Source of the DNA: Rhizobiales bacterium 62-17
GTDB lineage: Bacteria > Pseudomonadota > Alphaproteobacteria > Rhizobiales > Beijerinckiaceae
Reading direction: 5' to 3'
DNA: 64,000 bases
NCBI GenBank assembly: GCA_001898965.1
Contig: MKVW01000001.1
Location: forward strand, 742,317 to 806,316
Shown here: positions 34,694-43,837 of the stretch, piece after piece
Layout: each line of letters opens with the position of its first letter
Position numbering within the stretch: position 1 is the stretch's first letter
The notes under the pieces: generated by a model
Databases searched by the model: none
Told to the model about the DNA's origin: nothing
The model's input: the letters and a program-made list of their open reading frames with translations, nothing else
Position numbers and translations under genes: made by a program

Positions 34694-36217
34694 TCAGTTT
34701 GCGCCGTGGCTTTCAACCGTGTTGGCCAACGCCGCTTGCGCCGCCGCACGGCCAGCGATCCGCCCGAAGACGGCGGCTGACATGAGGCCAGAGCCGCCGG
34801 GATAGTTGAAGTAAAACAGGCCGCCCACCATTTCGCCCGCCGCATGCAGGCCTGTGACACGCTGCCCACCTTCGTCGAGCACGCAGCAGTCGCCATCGAC
34901 GCGCAGCCCACCAAACGTGAAGGTGATGCCGCACGTCACCGCATAGGCTTCGAACGGCGGTTCGGCTATCGCGAGCGCCCAATTGGATTTGGGGATCGCA
35001 AGGCCTTCCGTGCGGCGGCCGTCTTTCTTGCCGGGATCATAGGGAATGTCCGTGCGCACGGCGGCATTGAAATTTTTGACGGTGGCAAGGCAGGCGTCGC
35101 GCTTGATGCCGTCGAACTGATCGATCAGCGCTTCCAGCGTCTCGGCCTTGAAGCGTGCCGATTGCTTGACGCGATATTCGCCATGCAGGCGCGCCGCGCC
35201 ATGTTTGTCGAAAATCTGCCAGGCGACCTGGCCCGGCTGAGCCAGAATGGCGCGTCCGAGTTTGGCATAGGTGAGGGCACGAATGTCGGCGCCTTCGTCG
35301 AAGAAGCGCTCGCCATCGGCATTGACGACTATGCCTTCGAGATAATCGTCGCGCTTGAAGACGGTGCCATATTCGAGCTCGTTGACGTCGGGCGCGTTGA
35401 GATCCCAACTGGCCGAATGGCAGCCCGACCAATTGCCGAAGGGCAGGGCGCCGCGTTCAAGCGCCATGCGCAGGCCGTCGCCCGTGTTGAAGCGCGAGCC
35501 GCGCACCTTGGCGAGATCCCACGAAGGGCCGAGATAGCGCGTGCGCCATTCCGTGTTGGCTTCGAAGCCACCACAAGCCAGGATCACGCGCCGCGCGCGG
35601 ATGGCGATGTCCTCGCCGTCGCAACGCGCGATGACGCCGGCGATGCGGCCGGCTTCATCGATCAGCGAGAGCGCCTTGGTTTGATAGAACACGCGCGCGC
35701 CGCGCCGCTCGGCGGTGCGGAAGAGAGCTTCCGACGCGCCTTCGCCGGCGCCATAAACTTCCAGCGCCGAGCCGCCGGAAAAACGGATGCGGCCATCGGG
35801 CAGTTTGAACTGCCATTCGTAGAGCGGCAGAAAGCGCAGGCCCTGCTGCTGCAACCAGAACAAGGTGTCGCGGCTGTTCTCGACCAGCATGTCAGCCATG
35901 TCGGGATGGCTGCGATATTGGGTGACGCGGGCAAGATCGTCGTAATATTGCTCGCGCGAATAGGAGCCGAATTCTGAGCGCTCACGCTCCGCTGCGCTCA
36001 AGCCGCCGACGAGCGCATCGATATCCTCGACGCCATGATAGACGGCGCGAATGGCGCCATTGGAAAAGCGCGTATTGCCGCCGCGCTCCGCTTCCGGCGC
36101 CTTCTCCAGCACGATGACCGATGCGCCGATGTCGCGCGCCGCGATGGCGGCACTCAAACCCGCCATGCCCGCGCCGATGACAAGCACGTCGGTGTCCTCA
36201 ATGGACGAGGGCGCCAT
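34694..36217 (-). CDS. FAD-dependent tricarballylate dehydrogenase-like (TcuA-like) flavoprotein
   Basis: 507 residues. The FAD dinucleotide motif VLVIGAGMAGLSAAIAARDIG starts near residue 11, and the fumarate-reductase-type FAD_binding_2 domain continues with GGNTRFSNGAIRAV, RVILACGGFEAN and the C-terminal GLHAAGEMVGGLFYFNYPGGSGL. TcuA oxidises tricarballylate to cis-aconitate, and 3-oxosteroid dehydrogenases are related. Gene order with a Bug receptor and an aconitase-like pair fits tricarboxylate use. No signal peptide, so cytoplasmic. Confidence 0.8.
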   Translation of the reverse strand: MAPSSIEDTDVLVIGAGMAGLSAAIAARDIGASVIVLEKAPEAERGGNTRFSNGAIRAVYHGVEDIDALVGGLSAAERERSEFGSYSREQYYDDLARVTQYRSHPDMADMLVENSRDTLFWLQQQGLRFLPLYEWQFKLPDGRIRFSGGSALEVYGAGEGASEALFRTAERRGARVFYQTKALSLIDEAGRIAGVIARCDGEDIAIRARRVILACGGFEANTEWRTRYLGPSWDLAKVRGSRFNTGDGLRMALERGALPFGNWSGCHSASWDLNAPDVNELEYGTVFKRDDYLEGIVVNADGERFFDEGADIRALTYAKLGRAILAQPGQVAWQIFDKHGAARLHGEYRVKQSARFKAETLEALIDQFDGIKRDACLATVKNFNAAVRTDIPYDPGKKDGRRTEGLAIPKSNWALAIAEPPFEAYAVTCGITFTFGGLRVDGDCCVLDEGGQRVTGLHAAGEMVGGLFYFNYPGGSGLMSAAVFGRIAGRAAAQAALANTVESHGAN

Positions 36218-36343
36218 GTTTCACTCCCGATATTGTCTTTGTTGCTTCGCCTTATGCCGGCTGCGGGATCAATCGTCCAGCTGACGATCAGCGGACGAAT
36301 GTTCGCCGGCTTGGCTCAATCGGGAGTGTTGTTAGGAGAGAAG

Positions 36344-36417
36344 TGGCTGGGGAACCTGGATTCGAACCAAGATTAACGGAGTCAGAGTCCGTCGTTCTAC
36401 CATTGAACTATTCCCCA
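36344..36417 (-). tRNA. tRNA-Gln (anticodon CTG)
   Basis: 74 bases including CCA on the minus strand. Acceptor stem TGGGGAA / TTCCCCA, D arm with AGTTCAATGGTAGAAC, anticodon arm ACGGA-CTCTGAC-TCCGT with anticodon CTG, and T arm GGTTCGAATCC are all present. Confidence 0.96.
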
Positions 36418-36596
36418 CCAGATTTCGCGGCGATTTCAATATCTTGAAGTTCAAGCTGCAAAATCGGGGCTGTCAAACCGAAGCAGTTTGCCAGTTCGCG
36501 GTTCATATGGCGTTCCATCGCCCTCTGTCAACCGCTGGTTCGGCTGGCACGATGTTGTTTTCCGCTGTCTTTTGCCACAGCCGATCACCGCGCATG

Positions 36597-36628
36597 AGAA
36601 AGCCCCGACGCTGCTTGACGTCGGGGCT
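36597..36628 (-). terminator. Terminator of porin 1
   Basis: AGCCCCGACG / CGTCGGGGCT around an eight-base loop, followed on the minus strand by TTTCT. A nearly identical hairpin ends the second porin transcript at 38625-38655. Confidence 0.85.
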
Positions 36629-36742
36629 GGAGGTCCGCCCAATCCTCGCTATTCCAGATCTGTTGCTGCTCAGAGGGAGCGGATTGAAACGGAGGTTGAT
36701 CCCAATCTCGCTTGTGCCTGGATGAACGAGGTGCGGTCGTTC

Positions 36743-36769
36743 CGGCCGGGGTATTGCGCCCCCCGGCCG
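36743..36769 (-). other. Proximal 3' hairpin of porin 1 transcript
   Basis: CGGCCGGGG / CCCCGGCCG around nine bases, 15 bases after the porin stop on the minus strand. The matching hairpin of porin 2 has T for C in one arm and A for G in the other, a compensating change. Confidence 0.6.
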
Positions 36770-36784
36770 AAATCGTTTGTCAAA

Positions 36785-38224
36785 TCAGAACTGGCGCTCA
36801 ACGCGCATGCGGCCGGTCCAGTTGTTCGGGTTGACGTTGGCGAGAACGCCAAGGTTGGCCGGAACCGACAGCGGCAGGTTCTGATTGAGACGCGCATAAG
36901 ACAGTTCGACGCCGATATCGAAGTTACGCACCGGCGACCAGATGAGCTGACCCACCGCGGTCCACACATTGGCGCGCGACAGACCGCCCTGCGACCAGGC
37001 GGTATTCTGGGTCACGCTACCCGGATCGATCCGCAGGTAAGAACCGATGAGGTTCGACCGCAGGGACGGGGTCCAGTAGTGGGTCAGAGTACCGGTGACG
37101 CTGAACGCCTTGGTCTGTTCCGAACCGCCGGCCGAACAGGCGGCGTTCACGCAGAACAAGGTGAGGTTACGATCGGCGCGCAGATAGCCGCCGAGGTAGT
37201 TGCTGGTGAGCAGCGTGTTGGCGCTGGCGCCGTTCGAGGCCACGTAGTCGAGCGCGCCGACACCGTAAGCCGCCCACACCTGCACATTGTCGCCTTGGGC
37301 GAGCATCGGCAGGTTGACCTTCAGGCCGCCGGCAACCGCCCAGCCCGTGCGACGGATCGCCGGACCGGCATTGCCGACCACCGCGAGATTGGCATTGCCG
37401 AAGGTCGCCGAGTTTTCAAGCACGGCGCCCGACACCATCGCCGAACCCCAGCCCTGATCGATGCGCAGGTTGGCGACGAGGGCGGGCAGGCGCTGCGCCA
37501 CCGGACCGGCAAGCGCGCCGGTGGCGGTGAACGGATTGGCGCCCAGCGTATTGGCGGTCATCGACATCGGCAGGTCGCCGCGGTTTTCGATCGCCAAGGT
37601 GGCGGAGAAGCCGCCGCCGAAGGTCGCGGTATAAGCGAGCTGGCGGATGCCGCTCGGGAAGGCCGCGTTCAGCATCGAGCCGTAGGGCAGGTTCGGCAGG
37701 AACGTGAAGTTCGAGGTCGCCTGACCGACGGTGAAGCCGGCGAAGCGGATGTAAGCCGCTTCGATCGTCGCCGTATTGGCATTGCCGCCGGAGAAGACAC
37801 CGCCGGTGTAACCCGGCGAGGCGACGCCGAGGCCGCTGGCCGCTTGCAGGCGCAGCGAGAACACGGTCTGCACCGTGCCCCAGGCCGATTGCGTGCGCGC
37901 GTCCATATTGACGATGCCGCGCGCATACCAGCCGGTTGAATCAACAGCGTTCGACGAGATGAACGTGCCGGTGCCGCCACCAGTCGAACGACCGGAAACC
38001 GCATTCTTTGAGGGCGTGTACCAGCCATCGACACGAACACGACCGCCAACACGCAGGCAGGTGTCCGTCCCGGGAATCCAGTAAAAACCTTCGCCATAGG
38101 CATCGCACACGCGGACATATTCCACGGGTGCCGCCTTGCGCGACGGCAGATCAGCCGCCTGCGCCCCAGCCACGGCGAGCAAAGCCGCCGAAGAACCAAG
38201 CAGAAGACTCTTGGTGAACCTCAT
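36785..38224 (-). CDS. Alphaproteobacterial outer-membrane porin, copy 1
   Basis: 479 residues. Signal peptide MRFTKSLLLGSSAALLAVAGAQA is cleaved before ADLPSRKAAPVEYVRVCDAYG, the hallmark N-terminus of rhizobial porins. Two cysteines (VCDAYG, DTCLRVGG) probably form a disulfide. The body has alternating beta strands and the last residues are RMRVERQF, with the C-terminal phenylalanine needed for outer-membrane assembly. It is a general diffusion channel. It shares length and most of its sequence with copy 2 directly upstream, a tandem duplication. Confidence 0.95.
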   Translation of the reverse strand: MRFTKSLLLGSSAALLAVAGAQAADLPSRKAAPVEYVRVCDAYGEGFYWIPGTDTCLRVGGRVRVDGWYTPSKNAVSGRSTGGGTGTFISSNAVDSTGWYARGIVNMDARTQSAWGTVQTVFSLRLQAASGLGVASPGYTGGVFSGGNANTATIEAAYIRFAGFTVGQATSNFTFLPNLPYGSMLNAAFPSGIRQLAYTATFGGGFSATLAIENRGDLPMSMTANTLGANPFTATGALAGPVAQRLPALVANLRIDQGWGSAMVSGAVLENSATFGNANLAVVGNAGPAIRRTGWAVAGGLKVNLPMLAQGDNVQVWAAYGVGALDYVASNGASANTLLTSNYLGGYLRADRNLTLFCVNAACSAGGSEQTKAFSVTGTLTHYWTPSLRSNLIGSYLRIDPGSVTQNTAWSQGGLSRANVWTAVGQLIWSPVRNFDIGVELSYARLNQNLPLSVPANLGVLANVNPNNWTGRMRVERQF

Positions 38225-38624
38225 TATTATGCTCCGTCAGAAAAACTCTGAACTCTTATCGACGTGGGAAAAGTCTGGATCTCGCCAATAGGCGGGCATA
38301 ATTCCCACGAACTTGCCGTAAATATGTCCTCGCGATCCAGCTCGACCGGAAAATACCGCAATCTAGCCTGGCCAGTGTTCACGAACACTTGAGCTTGCCT
38401 GTTTGCTGGGCGGGTGTGGCACTGCAGCAACGAATATATCGGCATACGCTCGCTTGTTGGGCGATATGCTGTTTCAAAACATTGATTCACTAGGAATAGA
38501 TCCCCCTCGCGACCCAAGCCGATCTCACCCAACAGGATGGCGGAGAGAGGCGGCCGAAGGATGGCGAAAACGCGGCCGGTATCGTGACGCGTTGGGCGCG
38601 GTTTGCCTGAGAAAAATGCTCAAG

Positions 38625-38655
38625 AAAAAGCCCCGACGCTGCTCGACGTCGGGGC
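38625..38655 (-). terminator. Terminator of porin 2
   Basis: GCCCCGACG / CGTCGGGGC around an eight-base loop, followed on the minus strand by TTTTT. It copies the terminator of porin 1. Confidence 0.87.
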
Positions 38656-38769
38656 GAAAGGTCCGCCCAATCCCCATTGTCCCGGATCTGTTGCTCAGAG
38701 GGAGCGGATTGAAACGGAGGCCGATTTCAATCTCACCGGATGCCCGGGTGCCACGAGGTGCGGCTGGTC

Positions 38770-38796
38770 CGGTCGGGGTATTGCGGACCCCGACCG
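38770..38796 (-). other. Proximal 3' hairpin of porin 2 transcript
   Basis: CGGTCGGGG / CCCCGACCG around nine bases, 33 bases after the porin stop. Compared with the porin 1 hairpin one C-G pair is replaced by T-A, so the pairing is kept although the sequence changed. Confidence 0.6.
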
Positions 38797-38829
38797 GAAA
38801 GTCTGCTGGATTAGCGAAATTCTCCGCTT

Positions 38830-40269
38830 TTAGAAGGTGCGCTCGACGCGCACGCGACCGGTCCAGTTGCTCGGATTGACATTGGCGAGAACGCCCAGGC
38901 CAGCCGGCACCGAGAGCGGCAGGCTCTGGTTCAGTTTGGCGTAGGAGAGTTCGACACCGATGTCGAAGTTGCGCACCGGCGACCAGATCAGGTCACCCGC
39001 GACGTTCCACAGATGCGCCTTCGACAGACCGCCCTGCGCCCAAGCCGTGTTCTGGCTCACGCTGCCCGGCGTGATCTGCACATAGGTGCCGATCAGGTTC
39101 GAACGCAACGACGGTGTCCAGTAGTGGGTGAAGATCGCCGTGGCGCTGAAGGCCTTGGTCTGCTCCGCACCGCCGGCCGTGCAGGCCGCGTTCAGACAGT
39201 ACAAGGTCAGGTTGCGATCGACGCGCAGGAAGCCGCCGAGGAAGTTGGTCTGCACGGCGAAGTTGCCGTTCAGGCCCAAGCCATAGAGGTAGTCGAGGGC
39301 GCCGACGCCATAGTTGGCCCAGAACTGGAAGTGATCGCCCGGTGCGAGCATCGGCAGATTGATGCGACCGCCGCCGCCGACAGCCCAGCCGGTGCGATTG
39401 ATCTGCGGACCGGCATTGCCAACCACGGCAAGCGCCGGATTGGCGAAGGTGCCGGTGTTCTGCATCACCATCGCTGACACCATCAGCGAACCCCACGCCT
39501 GGTCAACGCGCAGATTGCCGACGAGCGACGGCAGACGTTGCGCGACCGGTCCAGCCGTTGCCGCGGTGGCGGAGAATGGATTGGCACCGAGCGTGTTGAC
39601 GGCCGACGCCACGATCAGGTCGCCCTTGTTTTCAAGCGCCAGGGTGGCGGAGAAACCGCTCCCAAAAGTCACCGTGTAAGCCAATTGGCGGACGCCGTTC
39701 GGGAAGCCCGCATTATAGAGCGACTGATATTGATAGGGCGGCAGGAACGTGAAGTTCGACGCGGCCTGACCGACGGTGAAGCCGGCGAAACGGATGTAGG
39801 CCGCTTCGATCGTCGCCGTATTGGCGTTACCCGCCGCGAACACGCCGGCCGAATAGCCCGGCGGGGTGTTGGCGAGGCCGGAGGCCGCCATCAGACGCAG
39901 CGAGAACACGGTCTGCACCGTGCCCCAGGCGGACTGGGTGCGCGCATCCATGTTGACGACGCCACGGGCCAGCCAGCCGTTCTGATCGATCCCGTTGGAG
40001 CTGATGAACGTGCCGGTGCCGCCACCGGTCGAGCGACCGGAAACCGCGTTCTTGGCCGGCGTGTACCACATATCGACGCGGATACGGCCACCAACCTTCA
40101 AGCAGGTGTCGGTGCCCGGAATCCAGTAGAAGCCCGCGCCGTAGGCGTCGCAGACCCGTACATATTCAACAGGTGCGGACTTGCGCGACGGCAAATCCGC
40201 GGCCTGCGCGCTGGCCGCTGCGAGCAAAGCCGCCGCGGAGCCGAGCAGGATATTCTTGCTAAACTTCAT
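38830..40269 (-). CDS. Alphaproteobacterial outer-membrane porin, copy 2
   Basis: 479 residues from ATG 40269 with GGAGGG upstream; a 35-residue upstream extension in frame is rejected. Signal peptide MKFSKNILLGSAAALLAAASAQA, then ADLPSRKSAPVEYVRVCDAYG as in copy 1. It ends RVRVERTF with the terminal phenylalanine. Most differences from copy 1 fall in stretches likely to be loops, such as the YLYGLGLNGN region. It is probably a differently tuned or differently regulated channel of the same kind. Confidence 0.95.
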   Translation of the reverse strand: MKFSKNILLGSAAALLAAASAQAADLPSRKSAPVEYVRVCDAYGAGFYWIPGTDTCLKVGGRIRVDMWYTPAKNAVSGRSTGGGTGTFISSNGIDQNGWLARGVVNMDARTQSAWGTVQTVFSLRLMAASGLANTPPGYSAGVFAAGNANTATIEAAYIRFAGFTVGQAASNFTFLPPYQYQSLYNAGFPNGVRQLAYTVTFGSGFSATLALENKGDLIVASAVNTLGANPFSATAATAGPVAQRLPSLVGNLRVDQAWGSLMVSAMVMQNTGTFANPALAVVGNAGPQINRTGWAVGGGGRINLPMLAPGDHFQFWANYGVGALDYLYGLGLNGNFAVQTNFLGGFLRVDRNLTLYCLNAACTAGGAEQTKAFSATAIFTHYWTPSLRSNLIGTYVQITPGSVSQNTAWAQGGLSKAHLWNVAGDLIWSPVRNFDIGVELSYAKLNQSLPLSVPAGLGVLANVNPSNWTGRVRVERTF

Positions 40270-40630
40270 TTCGTTAACCCTCCGAAACTGCCGGAACCGC
40301 CTGAAGCGCCAGACCTGTCCATGTTGGCCCCCAGCCCGTCGGCACCCGCTCCTCGAACCGCCATGTGTTTTCACACCCGTGATTCTACGGATAAGGCGAA
40401 TGTATCGGAATCGTGACAGGCCGCCACAGCCGAATGGTTTCCCGCCGGCTGGCGACCGCCTTTTCTCCGCAGATGTGGCGGAATTGTTACAAAAATGTCG
40501 TCTATCAGACTGTTTTTGATGGATTTTTGATCGGCATTCGATCTATTCGTAAGGGGGTGTTTCCGAGCCGCTCATCCATTCTGACAGGGATCTGGGACTG
40601 CTCTCGATCCGTCGGGTATCAGGCCTCCGG
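40270..40630. other. Intergenic region upstream of porin 2
   Basis: About 360 bases between the porin 2 start and the stop of a Bug receptor gene on the same strand. It must hold the porin 2 promoter. No gene, repeat or clear hairpin was seen. Confidence 0.6.
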
Positions 40631-41617
40631 TCATTGCGGTTCGATCTTGGCGAGACGGGCATAATCACGCCAATCATCCACTTCCTTGCGCCAATATTGC
40701 TGGGCATCGTCGGGACCGATCATCCACGGATCGCTCGCGATCGAGGCGAGAAAGGCTTTGCCGTCTTCGCTGGCGATCACCTGCGCAAACGCTTCGCGTA
40801 GCTTTTCGACGATCGGCCGAGGCGTTCCCATCGGCACCATGGCGCCCCACCAGCTCACGAGGTTCATCTTGTAGCCAAGTTCGGTCATGGTCGGATATTC
40901 GGGCGCGGATTTCAGGCGCTCGCCCGTCGCCACGGCGAGAATGCGGATTTTGCCCTGCCTGGCCTGGATTGTGGCGAACACCGGATCGTAGATCGCATAG
41001 TCGACGACGCCGCTGGCCACATCGTTGATGGTATCGGCGGTGGTCCTGTACTGAACCTCGAGGGTGGAGAGGCCGGCGGCCTCCTTATACATGGCGCCGA
41101 CGACGCGGGCCGGCGGATTGGTGGTCGAATAGCTGCCTTTGTCGCCCTTCTCCTTCATCGCTTTGGTCAGCTCGTCGATGGTTTTGTGCGGCGAGGACGC
41201 GCTGACGGCGATCATCATCGGCATGCGATTGATGGTCGTGACCATTTGCAACTGCTTGATCACATCGACCGACGGTTTCTTGAAAATATGCATATTGGTC
41301 GCGAGCGCATCGCCGCTGGTCACATAGATCGTGTAGCCGTCCGGCTTGGCGCGCGCGACATATTCGGTCGCGATATTGCCGATGGCGCCCGGCTTGTTTT
41401 CGACGATCACGGTCTTGCCGAGGATCGGCTGCATCTTGTTGGCGAAGAAGCGGACGATGATGTCGGCGCCGCTGCCGGCGGCGAAACCGCAGATGAAATG
41501 AAGATTCTCAGCCGGGTAGGCCGCGCCCTGTGCTTTTGCGCCGTGGGGCAAAACGAACGGCAACGCGACGAGAATAGCGACGCTCAATCGGCGCAAGTGG
41601 CTTTTGAGTACGATCAT
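40631..41617 (-). CDS. Tripartite tricarboxylate transporter receptor (Bug/TctC family)
   Basis: 328 residues from ATG 41617 with GGAGGGAG upstream. The N-terminal signal ends near AKAQ. Family marks are LHFICGFAAGSGADIIVRFFA, NKPGAIGNIATEYVARAKPDGY and, near the end, VSWWGAMVPMGTPRPIVEKLR. It is divergent from a LysR gene, with a ten-base inverted repeat between them, so its expression is probably set by that regulator. Ligand unknown. Confidence 0.92.
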   Translation of the reverse strand: MIVLKSHLRRLSVAILVALPFVLPHGAKAQGAAYPAENLHFICGFAAGSGADIIVRFFANKMQPILGKTVIVENKPGAIGNIATEYVARAKPDGYTIYVTSGDALATNMHIFKKPSVDVIKQLQMVTTINRMPMMIAVSASSPHKTIDELTKAMKEKGDKGSYSTTNPPARVVGAMYKEAAGLSTLEVQYRTTADTINDVASGVVDYAIYDPVFATIQARQGKIRILAVATGERLKSAPEYPTMTELGYKMNLVSWWGAMVPMGTPRPIVEKLREAFAQVIASEDGKAFLASIASDPWMIGPDDAQQYWRKEVDDWRDYARLAKIEPQ

Positions 41618-41691
41618 GTCTCCCTCCAGACAGGCATACCGTGTGGCAAGCGTCACAAGCGTCACCTGGATCGTCTCGACTGCGTAGCGGC

Positions 41692-41718
41692 GATCTGGAA
41701 TAGTCCTCATTCCAGATC
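41692..41718. promoter_or_regulatory. Candidate LysR operator, ten-base perfect dyad
   Basis: GATCTGGAAT and ATTCCAGATC flank AGTCCTC, between the divergent Bug receptor and LysR genes and 21 bases before the LysR start. A shorter repeat with the same half-site (ATTCC-aatag-GGAAT, 42667-42681) lies before the MetE-like gene. Confidence 0.6.
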
Positions 41719-41739
41719 GGAACCGGGGAGGGGCGGATC

Positions 41740-42657
41740 ATGGATGAAAGCAATGTCAGCTTGCGGCATTTGCGCATTCTTGGCTTGTTGCTCGAAGTGC
41801 GCAGCCTGACGCGCGCGGCGCAAATCCTGGATACGACGCAGCCGACGATCAGCAAGGCGCTGACGAAACTGCGTGCCCATTTCGGCGACCCTCTCTTCGT
41901 ACGCGTTGGCCTGGCGATGCATCCGACGCCGCGCGCGCTCGATCTCGCGCAGCCGTTGAAGGATCTCTTGACCACCTCGGATGTGATGCGATCGTCCAGC
42001 GTGGCCTTCGATCCCAGATCATCGGCACGCGAGTTTGCGATCATCGTGACGGAGGTTGGCATGGCGCAATTGGTGCCGCCGGTCATCGCCCATCTGGAAA
42101 AGCAGGGGCCGGGTCTGCGCCTCAAGGCCATGCCGCTCGACTCGCGGCCGATCGAAGCGCGCCTGCAAGCGGGAGAGGCGGATGTTGTCTTGGGCGTATT
42201 TCCCAGCGTCTCCGCCAACATGCGCCGCCAAAGGCTCTATACCGACACCTATATGAGCGTGGTGCGCAAATCTCATCCCCGCGCCGGAAAACTGACGAAG
42301 CCCGAGGCCTTCCTGCGCGAGCGGCATGTGGTCGTCACGTCGTCTCCCACGGGGCATGGCGTGCATCAAGCGCTGGAGCGTATCTTCGCGACCAAGCTTG
42401 ATCCCGATCGCGTGCATGTGCGCGTGCCCAGCTTCGTGACGAGCGCCATGGTGGCGAGCAAGACCGACGCGGTCGGCACACTGCCGGCGCGCTTGGCCCA
42501 ATATTTGGCTGACGATCTCAAGCTCACGCCGTTTGCAACGCCGTTGCCGTTGCCGCGCATCGAAATCTGCCAGTTCTGGCACGAGCGCGTGCAACAGGAC
42601 GCCGGACATCGCTGGTTTCGCGGGACGCTGCGCACCTTGTTCGGCTCCAAGGACTAA
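41740..42657 (+). CDS. LysR-family transcriptional regulator
   Basis: 305 residues. The winged helix covers about residues 7-65 (LRHLRILGLLLEVRSLTRAAQ, TTQPTISKALTKLRAHFGDPLF), then a NodD-like effector domain. It is divergent from the Bug receptor at 40631-41617 and upstream of the MetE-like gene. Dyads with the same ATTCC half-site precede both, so it may control both sides. Confidence 0.93.
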   Translation: MDESNVSLRHLRILGLLLEVRSLTRAAQILDTTQPTISKALTKLRAHFGDPLFVRVGLAMHPTPRALDLAQPLKDLLTTSDVMRSSSVAFDPRSSAREFAIIVTEVGMAQLVPPVIAHLEKQGPGLRLKAMPLDSRPIEARLQAGEADVVLGVFPSVSANMRRQRLYTDTYMSVVRKSHPRAGKLTKPEAFLRERHVVVTSSPTGHGVHQALERIFATKLDPDRVHVRVPSFVTSAMVASKTDAVGTLPARLAQYLADDLKLTPFATPLPLPRIEICQFWHERVQQDAGHRWFRGTLRTLFGSKD

Positions 42658-42766
42658 GGAACTCACATTCCAATAGGGAATTCTTTCCATTCCCATTTAG
42701 GACTGGCTTGTGCGCTGCGACTTGACGGAGACTTGTGGCGGCGCGGAGCGGACAGGGGAGGTCGCC

Positions 42767-43837
42767 GTGGCGGATGCAAGGACGGCGGGCCACGCCCAAG
42801 ATAACGTGGAAGACAACGTTGTTGGCGCGCTGCTGGTGGGCAGTATGCCGCTGGCCGACGCCGAAGCGGTTTTTCGATTTGCGAGCGAACAGCTCGGCGG
42901 CCATCTCAAACGCATGCCTGACGGCGAAACCGGCGCGCGGATCAATTGGACGCAATGGCAACAGAGCGTGTTCAGCGCCGTTCCGGCACTGGCCTCCGAA
43001 ATCTTCGACGCGGGCTATATCAAGCGTCCGAAGTTTCGATTGAAAGCCGGTGCGACGGTCGATGACGTGAAATTTCCGCCGCTCGGCTATGCCGCTGCGG
43101 CCGAGGCTTCCTATGGTGCGTTCAAGGCACTCAAGAAAGCCGGCGAGATCGCGCCCGGTATGAAATTCCAAGTCTGTCTGCCGACGCCGATCGCACCGAC
43201 GACCATTTTCGTCTTCCCGGAAGATCAGATCAAACTGGAGCCGCTGTATGAGGCGGCGATGTTGGCCGAACTCGACGCGATCGTCGCCGCCATTCCCGCC
43301 GCCGATCTGGCCATCCAATGGGACACGGCGATCGAATTCGCCATTCTCGAAGGCGTGTTGCCCCACGCCTTCGAAAAGCCGGAGGCCGACATGGTGTCGC
43401 GGCTGGTGCGCCTCGGCAATCATGTGCCCAGCGGCGTCGAACTCGGCTTTCACCTTTGCTATGGCGACAGCGGCGGCCGCCATTTCAAGGAACCGGAAGA
43501 CACCTCGAAACTCGTCTCCGTCGCCAATGGCATCGTGCGCGGCCTGACGCGCCAGCTCGACTGGCTGCATCTGCCAGTGCCGAAGGAGCGGGCCGACGAG
43601 AAATATTATGAGGCGTTGGCGGGCCTGCGCCTTCAGCCGAAGACGGAACTCTACCTCGGCTTGGTCCACACGACCGATGGTGTGGACGGAACCCAGAAGC
43701 GCATCGCAGCCGCCCGAAAATACGCCGCGCCCTTCGGTGTCGCGACCGAATGCGGCTGTGGACGGCGAAAGCCGGAAACGCTGCCGGAATTGATGCGGGT
43801 TCACCGCCAAGTAAGCGCGCCGCTCAAAAGCAAGTGA
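42767..43837 (+). CDS. MetE-like (cobalamin-independent methionine synthase family) protein
   Basis: 356 residues from a GTG at 42767 with GGGGAGG five bases upstream; GTG 42710 is the longer option. The barrel resembles the C-terminal domain of MetE: RMPDGETGARINW near the start, ELGFHLCYGD with a His and Cys, and VATECGCGRRKPETLPELM with paired cysteines that could bind zinc. It is too short for a full MetE, which has two such domains. It probably moves a methyl group from a small donor, perhaps a compound taken up by the linked Bug receptor. Substrate unknown. Confidence 0.72.
   Translation: MADARTAGHAQDNVEDNVVGALLVGSMPLADAEAVFRFASEQLGGHLKRMPDGETGARINWTQWQQSVFSAVPALASEIFDAGYIKRPKFRLKAGATVDDVKFPPLGYAAAAEASYGAFKALKKAGEIAPGMKFQVCLPTPIAPTTIFVFPEDQIKLEPLYEAAMLAELDAIVAAIPAADLAIQWDTAIEFAILEGVLPHAFEKPEADMVSRLVRLGNHVPSGVELGFHLCYGDSGGRHFKEPEDTSKLVSVANGIVRGLTRQLDWLHLPVPKERADEKYYEALAGLRLQPKTELYLGLVHTTDGVDGTQKRIAAARKYAAPFGVATECGCGRRKPETLPELMRVHRQVSAPLKSK

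Larger units (their letters stand above)
36418..36784. other. Intergenic region between tRNA-Gln and the first porin
   Basis: About 370 bases without a gene. It holds two hairpins downstream of the porin on the minus strand (36743-36769 and 36597-36628) and a segment nearly the same as one after the second porin. The part at 36420-36590 shows nothing recognisable. Confidence 0.7.
38225..38829. other. Intergenic region between the two porins
   Basis: About 600 bases. The right part holds the 3' hairpins of porin 2 (38770-38796 and 38625-38655). The left part (38225-38600) must contain the promoter of porin 1, but I see no clear -35/-10 pair or gene in it. Confidence 0.65.

Noticed and set aside
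38830-40374. Porin 2 start 105 bases further upstream
   Set aside because: The extra 35 residues are basic and unlike any porin signal, while ATG 40269 has a good ribosome site and gives the same signal peptide type as porin 1.
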